NCBI RefSeq assembly: GCF_003226555.1
Contig: NZ_QKQS01000025.1
Location: forward strand, 1 to 55,816
Length of the DNA stretch: 55,816 bases
Direction of reading: 5' to 3'
Origin: Rhodopseudomonas palustris
Lineage (GTDB): Bacteria > Pseudomonadota > Alphaproteobacteria > Rhizobiales > Xanthobacteraceae
The notes under the pieces were generated by a model. The model did no database searches. It saw nothing but the letters and a program-made list of their open reading frames with translations, and was not told where the DNA came from. Each line of letters starts with the position of its first letter. Within the stretch, counting starts at the first letter, position 1. Position numbers and translations under genes: made by a program. Shown here in pieces: positions 50,841 to 55,816 of this stretch.

Positions 50841-51808
50841 AGCTCTCCCAGAAACCGAGCAATCAACTCTGATACTTCGGTCGATCGTTCCTGCTGCAGC
50901 CAGTGGCCGGCTTCGTGAAGGACGTGGGAACCGCGCAAATCCGAAACTAGGTTCGGCATTGCGGCAATGATTTGATCCATGCCCGGAATGCTCAGTCCGG
51001 TATCCCGTTCGCCGATCATGAACAGGGCCGGCACCTCAACGGCGCGACCGGCATACGCTTGCTGCAGTTCCCAATTGCGATCGAGATTGCGATAGTAATT
51101 CAATCCACCGGTGAAGCCTGACGTTTCGAACGCGCCGACCAAATGTTCGAAATCGACATCGGAGAGCCATCCTGGCAATTTGGCCGGTGTCGGGAGGCTT
51201 GCCAGCAAGCCGGTGCTCCTCGTGACCATGCCGAAAGGATTAGGCGTCCCATCGGACGGCTTGCGCGGACCTGCCTCACCACTTGCTGCGAAGATGAGCT
51301 TGCGAAGCGTCAAACGCACATCCCGGCTAAACTCAGCCTCTGGGACATCAGGTTGTTGAAAATAAAGTGCATAGAAGAGCGCGTCCTCAGTCTGCGGAAA
51401 GATCTGCGAGGGTGGCACGGGTGGCTGGTTCATCATCGGCACGCCCAGTGCGATGACGGCATGGAATCGATCGGGTCGCAGCAGCGCAGCTTGCCATGCA
51501 ATGGTCGCACCCCAGTCCTGGCCGACAACGACGGCTTGTTTCTCGCCTAAAGCGTCCAGCAGGGCCACCAAGTCGCCGACGGCGTGGAAGACGGTGTACT
51601 GATCTGACCGCTGTGGGGCATCCGTATGGCCGTAGCCTCTCATATCCGGCGCAACGACGCGGTAGCCGGCTCGTGCAAATGCCTCGATCTGGTGTCGCCA
51701 AGCGTGCTTGGTCTCAGGGAAGCCGTGGCAAAGCAGCACGCACGGACCTGTCCCTGCAGCGAGGACGCTCATGTTGATCGTTCGGGTCTGAACGTTCATC
51801 TCTTTCAC
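50837..51808 (-). CDS. Alpha/beta-hydrolase, epoxide hydrolase-like
   Basis: A 323-residue soluble alpha/beta-hydrolase. The oxyanion-hole HGFPETKHAW and nucleophile elbow VVGQDWGATIAWQ place Asp98 as nucleophile. The pair of cap-domain tyrosines expected in epoxide hydrolases lies in the NYYRNLDRN region. The catalytic His is in VLHEAGHWLQQERSTEV. Together these are the landmarks of soluble epoxide hydrolases (haloalkane dehalogenases are related). GTG 51808 has AAGGAGG eight bases upstream. It is divergent from an Rrf2 regulator and shares with it two CGTAACA operators, so it is probably regulated by that protein. Confidence 0.88.
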   Translation of the reverse strand: MKEMNVQTRTINMSVLAAGTGPCVLLCHGFPETKHAWRHQIEAFARAGYRVVAPDMRGYGHTDAPQRSDQYTVFHAVGDLVALLDALGEKQAVVVGQDWGATIAWQAALLRPDRFHAVIALGVPMMNQPPVPPSQIFPQTEDALFYALYFQQPDVPEAEFSRDVRLTLRKLIFAASGEAGPRKPSDGTPNPFGMVTRSTGLLASLPTPAKLPGWLSDVDFEHLVGAFETSGFTGGLNYYRNLDRNWELQQAYAGRAVEVPALFMIGERDTGLSIPGMDQIIAAMPNLVSDLRGSHVLHEAGHWLQQERSTEVSELIARFLGEL

Positions 51809-51861
51809 GGATACCTCCTTGATCGGTTGGCAGGGCCTCGACCGAGGCGCTCGGTTGATAT

Positions 51862-51880
51862 CGTAACAATGCGTGTTACG
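51862..51880. promoter_or_regulatory. Operator 1: CGTAACA-N5-TGTTACG
   Basis: A perfect inverted repeat CGTAACA / TGTTACG with a 5-bp spacer in the 124-bp gap between the hydrolase and rrf2 genes. Confidence 0.7.
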
Positions 51881-51904
51881 GATAAGGCTTGCGTGTCAAG
51901 AACG

Positions 51905-51923
51905 CGTAACATCAATTGTTGCG
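51905..51923. promoter_or_regulatory. Operator 2: CGTAACA-N5-TGTTGCG
   Basis: Same architecture and spacing as operator 1, with one mismatch, 43 bp further on and just upstream of the rrf2 start. Confidence 0.65.
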
Positions 51924-51932
51924 GAACAATGT

Positions 51933-52406
51933 ATGATGAAGACTGATGGTCGGCTTGCCAGAATGCTGCATGTGCTGGTTCACATGGGCCTGTTGGACGG
52001 TCGAGAAACGTCAGAGCGAATTGCGCTGATGCTCAATACGAATCCCGTCGTCGTGCGCCGTACACTCGGGGCGCTGCGTGACCATGGAATTGTCGAATCT
52101 GAAGGGGGGCGAGGCGGCGGTTGGAAACTCACACGCTCGCTCGATCAGGTCACGGTGCTCGACGTCCAGCGCGCGCTGACCGCGGGGACCATCCTGACTA
52201 CCCCCGTCTCACGCGATCACCCGAGCTGTCCGGTCGAACGTGCCGCCAATTCGGTACTCGAAGAGGCGTACGCGGCTGCGGAGAAGCAGCTGATAGCAAA
52301 ATACGGCGTGACGACCCTGGCGCAGATAGCAGAGCATGCAAAAGCTCGGCGCTGGCAACGCCCCCGTCGGGAGACCGACTCCGGTCATAACGACGACGGG
52401 GCTTGA
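51933..52406 (+). CDS. Rrf2-family transcription regulator
   Basis: A 157-residue winged-helix regulator of the Rrf2 superfamily. KTDGRLARMLHVLVHMGLLDGRETSERIALMLNTNPVVVRRTLGALRDHGIVESEGGRGGGWKLTRSLDQVTVLDVQRAL shows the typical layout with the GRGGGW wing. Only one cysteine (HPSCPVERA) is present, so the three-Cys iron-sulfur site of IscR is lacking and it belongs with the YwnA-like members. The start is ATG 51933 or 51936. It likely controls itself and the divergent hydrolase through the two operators. The small membrane-protein gene follows 31 bp later. Confidence 0.88.
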   Translation: MMKTDGRLARMLHVLVHMGLLDGRETSERIALMLNTNPVVVRRTLGALRDHGIVESEGGRGGGWKLTRSLDQVTVLDVQRALTAGTILTTPVSRDHPSCPVERAANSVLEEAYAAAEKQLIAKYGVTTLAQIAEHAKARRWQRPRRETDSGHNDDGA

Positions 52407-52437
52407 TTGCACGCCGGAAAAAGCGCGTAATCGCCTC

Positions 52438-52626
52438 ATGCGCACAGTGTTTCTCGTCATCGGCGTCATCGCCCTCATCATGGGTCTGGTCTGGACCGGC
52501 CAAGGCGCCGGCCTCATCCAGTGGCCGGCCCAGAGCTTCATGATCAACCAATCGCAGTGGATGTGGTACGGCGCCTCGACCGCGTTCGGCGGCCTGCTGC
52601 TGATCTTCGTTTCGCGCAAGGTGTGA
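52438..52626 (+). CDS. Small two-helix membrane protein
   Basis: A 62-residue protein with two hydrophobic helices, RTVFLVIGVIALIMGLVWTGQ (about 2-20) and WYGASTAFGGLLLIFVS (about 43-59). A short polar hairpin around IQWPAQSFMINQSQW joins them. Short proteins of this kind recur in Bradyrhizobium and Rhodopseudomonas, as far as I recall, often near hydrolase or regulator genes. Function unknown. It lies 31 bp after the rrf2 gene and may be co-transcribed. Confidence 0.6.
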   Translation: MRTVFLVIGVIALIMGLVWTGQGAGLIQWPAQSFMINQSQWMWYGASTAFGGLLLIFVSRKV

Positions 52627-52689
52627 TCCTCGAACGCAACTGGATGCGCTCCCCGTGGATGCGTCCCTCGGCGTTTCTCTGCGCCGAGT

Positions 52690-53787
52690 TCAGCCGGTGG
52701 GCTGCTGCGGATCGTCGCGGCGAAACAGTCCGAAGACGAAACGTCGTGCCGACGGCACGAACGCGAACAGGCCGCCCAGCGCCGTGAGCAAACCGGTCAA
52801 GGTCGCGATCAAGCCGCTGAACTCGGCGACGTAGAGCTTGACCTGCTGCAGCAGACCGACCTGGATCACGATCGCCTCGTGCAGCGTCGTCACCTGCACC
52901 GGATGCTTGTCGGCCCCGACCTTGATGGTCGCGACCACCTCGATGATCAGTCGCTTCTCGCCCTGGCTTTGCGGCGTCAGCATCCAGGTCCATTCGACCG
53001 GCGCCGCCGTCGTCGCGGTGCGCGCTTGCGCGGCGGCCGGCTCCACCTTCAGATCGTCCGCACGCAGCGTCGCTTCGAGCGCTTGCGCGAACGGGCGCTC
53101 GCGCACGACCACCTCGCCGGAGGTGCCGCCGAACCTGTCATCGACATTCTGACCCGGCGTCGTCTGCAGCACCAGCGTCAGCCGGAACGCCTCTCCGACA
53201 TAGGCCGATTTCGGGCGGTTGAACCGATACTTGCCGCTCGGCAGATTGGCCACGATTGCGGCGAGATCGACGCAAGGCCCGGGATTGTCGACGATACCGA
53301 GACTGCGCTCCCTGGCACGGCAGGCCGCTTCGTCGGATTGCGCCGTCGTCGGCGGCGACGGCGTTGGCGGGTCGGTGGGTTGCGAGGTCTGTGCTTGGGC
53401 CAACGAGGGAGTGCCGGACGGCCGCGCGCGGAATGGCGGTCGCGGGCGCGGCGTCTCGATCGAGGCGATGACGTTGCCGGCCTCGCCTTGCTTCATGAAA
53501 TCCCACATCCAGGCGTCGGAGCGAAACCAGTGTTCGGCTGCGGTGATCGTCGGGGACTGCCCGGCCTGCCCTTTCACGTTGCTGTTCGGCCCATCGGCGT
53601 CGCCGGACGTGCGAGCGTCGGCGGACGCCTGCACGACTTGGGGCGGCGGAGGCGGCGCCGTGACGGTGATGCTGATCGGCTCGGTGGTGATCGAGTTGGC
53701 AGGCGCGCGTGCGAACCATGTCGCGGCGCCGACAGCGGCAGCCGCGCCGATCCCAAGCACAATCGTCCAAACAGTCGCGCTTCGCAT
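52690..53787 (-). CDS. Membrane-anchored hypothetical protein
   Basis: A 365-residue protein with an N-terminal membrane anchor (TVWTIVLGIGAAAAVGAATWF) and a Pro/Ser/Thr-rich linker (about 85-155, TPSPPTTAQSDE). A periplasmic-like beta-rich region follows (YRFNRPKSAYVGEAFRLTLVLQT, VEWTWMLTPQSQGEKRLIIEVVATI), and a C-terminal helix (GLIATLTGLLTALGGLFAFVPS) closes it before a basic cytosolic tail. No known domain. It lies downstream of the caspase-like gene, 151 bp away and in the same direction, which suggests a joint role. Confidence 0.6.
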   Translation of the reverse strand: MRSATVWTIVLGIGAAAAVGAATWFARAPANSITTEPISITVTAPPPPPQVVQASADARTSGDADGPNSNVKGQAGQSPTITAAEHWFRSDAWMWDFMKQGEAGNVIASIETPRPRPPFRARPSGTPSLAQAQTSQPTDPPTPSPPTTAQSDEAACRARERSLGIVDNPGPCVDLAAIVANLPSGKYRFNRPKSAYVGEAFRLTLVLQTTPGQNVDDRFGGTSGEVVVRERPFAQALEATLRADDLKVEPAAAQARTATTAAPVEWTWMLTPQSQGEKRLIIEVVATIKVGADKHPVQVTTLHEAIVIQVGLLQQVKLYVAEFSGLIATLTGLLTALGGLFAFVPSARRFVFGLFRRDDPQQPTG

Positions 53788-53938
53788 CGCATGCTCGCGC
53801 CGACGGACCAGCCGTCATTCAAAGACGTTCAACGAACTACAGGTCATGAAATGCGATCAGTCGATCGCTGGTAGTCAATGCCAAGATAGCGGAGATTTCA
53901 AGTCTGTTCGCACGGCAACACGACGGACGATGCCGCAC

Positions 53939-55444
53939 TCACCGCCTGAACGTCTTGATCTCCGACACGCTGCCGTCGCGATAGGTCAGCTCGACTGACA
54001 CTGATTTCACCCCGGGCGCCAGCTTCAGATACGGCTGCGCGCTGCTCGGGATCGCGACCGGATCGCGCATGTCGCAGGCCGGCATCTTCAGCACCTTATC
54101 CGGCACCGCGCTGTCGATGCCGATCCGCACTTCACGGATTGCGCAGCGATACGACATCAGGTGCGTGTAGTACACCAGCAGGCCGTTGAACTGCCGGAAC
54201 GACAGCCAGCTCGTCGCCGTCATGTCGAGGATCTTGCGCTGATCGCGGATCAGCGCCGCCTCCGGTTCGAACTTGATCGGAAACGGCCCCTGCATCTCGC
54301 CTTGCGCATCGATATAGCGCAGCTCGATGGTGCCGGCGGGCGCATCCGCCGGAAGCTGGATCGACGGGTTCGGCATCCGCTTGCGGGTACGCGGATCGAG
54401 CGCGTCCATGAAGCCGGTTTCGCGGAACGCGCCCTCGCCCATTCGCCACGAGATGCCGAGCGTCGGATCGGCGATCGAGAACGACACCGTCCAGCCGCCA
54501 TTGTGCCGGGAGAAGCTTGCGATCGGCGCGTTCAGCGCTTCCGAGGCCGGCGGCTGCAGCGGGGCGACCGGCGGCAGCGCCGCAAGCTTCTGCTGCGGCT
54601 CGGCAGCTGCGACGCTGGCCTGCGGCCGCCCGTTCAGGAACACGTCGTCGACCATCTGGTCGAAGTAGACCGGCACCTGCTTGTGACCGATGGTGTCTGC
54701 CATTTCGCTGACGGCGCGGCGGGTGCGCTGCGCCACCTGCACCAGGTTCTCGCCGGGATCGAGCAACTGCTTGACGAACACCCGGGTGAACACCGAGTTC
54801 GGATTGCTGTCATGGTCCGACAGCCGGTCGAGCGCGGTCTGCCGCGGGCCGGCCGAGAAGATCGAGAACACGCCTTCCGGCAACGTCGTCATCGGCGCCA
54901 GCCCGCCACGCCCGGCGAGCGCACGGACGCCGCGGCGCTCGAACGGATTATTGCGGCAGGCGTCGAGAACCAGGATCGCGGTGCGGGCTCCGCGGTTCTG
55001 CAGCCGGTCGACGATGCGGTCCGCCATGATCGAGGCGTCGCGGACCAGTTCCTCCTGGCCTTCGGTGGCGGCCGGCACGTCGGTGGGCAGCAGGTAGTTC
55101 TGCCCGGCGATCTCGAAGCCGTGACCGGCGTAGAAGAAGAACGCGGTGTCGCCGGGTTCGATGGAGGTGTCGAACGCCAGCAGACTCTGGCTGAAGGCGG
55201 CGCGGGTCTGGTTTTCGGCGACCATCACCTGGAAGCCGAGAGTCTTCAGCGCATCGCCGATGGTGCGCGCGTCGTTGACCGCCTTCTGCAGCTTCGGCAC
55301 GTTGCGATAATTGTCGTTGCCGATCACCAGCGCGACCCTCTTCGCCGCCGATGCGGGGCCGGCGCCCAGCAGCGTAAGCACGCAGGCGACGACCGCGAAT
55401 AGTGCAGCTCCGTGCCGCGTGCCGGCCCTTCCGATCGATCGCAT
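53939..55444 (-). CDS. Secreted caspase-like (peptidase C14) protein
   Basis: A 501-residue protein with a signal peptide (HGAALFAVVACVLTLLGAGPASAA) and a caspase-hemoglobinase domain (about 35-260). The catalytic His is H108 in FFFYAGHGFEI and the catalytic Cys is C163 in AILVLDACRNNPF, both intact. The rest (about 285-501) is a C-terminal beta-rich region with DPTLGISWRMGEGAFRETGF, unassigned. The caspase fold cleaves after Arg/Lys or Asp; specificity cannot be told. Export to the periplasm is predicted. It precedes the membrane-anchored unknown. The CRISPR array starts about 100 bp upstream of its start codon. Confidence 0.88.
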   Translation of the reverse strand: MRSIGRAGTRHGAALFAVVACVLTLLGAGPASAAKRVALVIGNDNYRNVPKLQKAVNDARTIGDALKTLGFQVMVAENQTRAAFSQSLLAFDTSIEPGDTAFFFYAGHGFEIAGQNYLLPTDVPAATEGQEELVRDASIMADRIVDRLQNRGARTAILVLDACRNNPFERRGVRALAGRGGLAPMTTLPEGVFSIFSAGPRQTALDRLSDHDSNPNSVFTRVFVKQLLDPGENLVQVAQRTRRAVSEMADTIGHKQVPVYFDQMVDDVFLNGRPQASVAAAEPQQKLAALPPVAPLQPPASEALNAPIASFSRHNGGWTVSFSIADPTLGISWRMGEGAFRETGFMDALDPRTRKRMPNPSIQLPADAPAGTIELRYIDAQGEMQGPFPIKFEPEAALIRDQRKILDMTATSWLSFRQFNGLLVYYTHLMSYRCAIREVRIGIDSAVPDKVLKMPACDMRDPVAIPSSAQPYLKLAPGVKSVSVELTYRDGSVSEIKTFRR

Positions 55445-55546
55445 TCCAGTCCCTCAAAACGAAGCGGCCGGATCGCGTCCGCCTGCGCCATAGTCGGCCA
55501 GAACCCGAGCACGGTTCAACCCGAAAAGGACGTCAAGGCGGCCACG

Positions 55547-55816
55547 ATCCGGCCTGGCCCTCAATCACCAGTCCGCTAAACTGCCCAAATTGGGCGTTTC
55601 GGCCTGTCCTTGTTTCGGTTGGCCCTCAATCACCAGTCCGCTAAACTTTTCCGGCCGACGCTCCGCAGGTGGTGGTGTTTCGGTTGGCCCTCAATCACCA
55701 GTCCGCTAAACTAGACTATCGCCGAACCCCTTGAAGAGATCGGTTTCGGTTGGCCCTCAATCACCAGTCCGCTAAACTCGAGCCGCTGCTGGGGCGGATC
55801 GATCTCTGGTTTCGGT
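55547..55816 (+). CRISPR. CRISPR array, type II-C-like (truncated by window edge)
   Basis: Repeats of 36 bp beginning GTTTCGGTTGG and ending CGCTAAACT lie at 55612-55647, 55677-55712 and 55743-55778, with an eight-base start of a further one at 55809. A degenerate copy stands first at 55547-55582. The three complete repeats are identical. Spacers are 29, 29, 30 and 30 bp (55583-55611, 55648-55676, 55713-55742, 55779-55808) and unrelated to one another. Repeat length, spacer length and the ending AAACT fit type II; the repeat most resembles those I recall for alphaproteobacterial Cas9 (II-C) loci. Orientation for crRNA (spacer, then GTTT of repeat) is the plus strand. No cas gene is in view. 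Confidence 0.93.
55619..55647 (+). promoter_or_regulatory. Promoter inside a CRISPR repeat (example copy)
   Basis: Within the repeat, TTGGCC (55619-55624) and TAAACT (55642-55647) are 17 bp apart. They match four of six bases of minus-35 and minus-10 hexamers. The start would fall about seven bases into the next spacer. The same pair occurs in the other full repeats. Confidence 0.5.

Noticed and set aside
55513-55526. Possible tracrRNA anti-repeat (GGTTCAACCCGAAA) just upstream of the array
   Set aside because: It matches the complement of the repeat start imperfectly (one extra C), but no nexus, second hairpin or terminator follows before the first repeat. It is short enough to be chance.
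53939-55816. Caspase-like protein as the protease effector of the CRISPR system
   Set aside because: It has a signal peptide and is predicted to be periplasmic; the array is of type II appearance, not type III where caspase-like effectors are known.

Overview
The window is a high-GC alphaproteobacterial chromosome segment. Gene content, protein style and families of palindromic intergenic repeats fit Rhodopseudomonas palustris or a close relative (Nitrobacteraceae/Bradyrhizobiaceae). Most of it is ordinary core genome with operons on both strands. Clearly accessory material lies at the two edges and in small pockets: an AT-richer orphan zincin gene and an IS481-family element at the left, two orphan genes behind tRNA-Pro, a HigBA toxin-antitoxin pair, and a CRISPR array cut by the right edge.

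Left part (1-10.2 kb): an orphan HExxH protein, then an IS481-type element with 7-bp target duplications sitting in the last codons of an HMG-CoA lyase gene. That gene ends a leucine-degradation operon (methylcrotonyl-CoA carboxylase beta, alpha, HMG-CoA lyase). A complex I NDUFS4-like subunit, OpgC and a glycosyltransferase follow; the last two converge and overlap.

10.2-20.2 kb: two unrecognised genes and tRNA-Pro(UGG), a DUF192 protein, a two-domain cold-shock protein, a Sir2 deacylase, a likely small RNA with CCUCC motifs, GloA, a 26-residue membrane microprotein behind an EcfG-type stress promoter, a PilZ protein, tRNA-Glu(UUC), a zinc-ribbon protein and HdeD. Next comes the translation module epmB-epmA (minus strand) divergent from efp.

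20.2-31.4 kb: lipid kinase, MltB-type transglycosylase, FUSC-like membrane protein, and the long minus-strand run aminotransferase-hom-glpX-GNAT-HAD-recJ. 31.5-39.5 kb: a lipoprotein, PHB synthase PhaC, then amidase plus an NMT1/SsuA-type ABC transporter divergent from a GntR regulator, with a perfect palindrome between them.

39.7-55.4 kb: a B12-binding radical SAM enzyme, a methyltransferase, paiB-argC, a DUF2087 protein, a Tat-exported metallo-beta-lactamase-fold protein, DedA, parE, higBA, an epoxide-hydrolase-like enzyme divergent from an Rrf2 regulator with two matching operators, and a caspase-like protease followed by a membrane-anchored unknown.

55.5 kb to the edge: a CRISPR array with 36-bp repeats and 29-30-bp spacers of type II-C appearance. 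Each repeat appears to carry its own promoter (TTGGCC, 17 bp, TAAACT), and the first repeat is decayed only in the part that promoter does not need. No cas gene is visible in the window; any cas locus would have to lie beyond the right edge or elsewhere.
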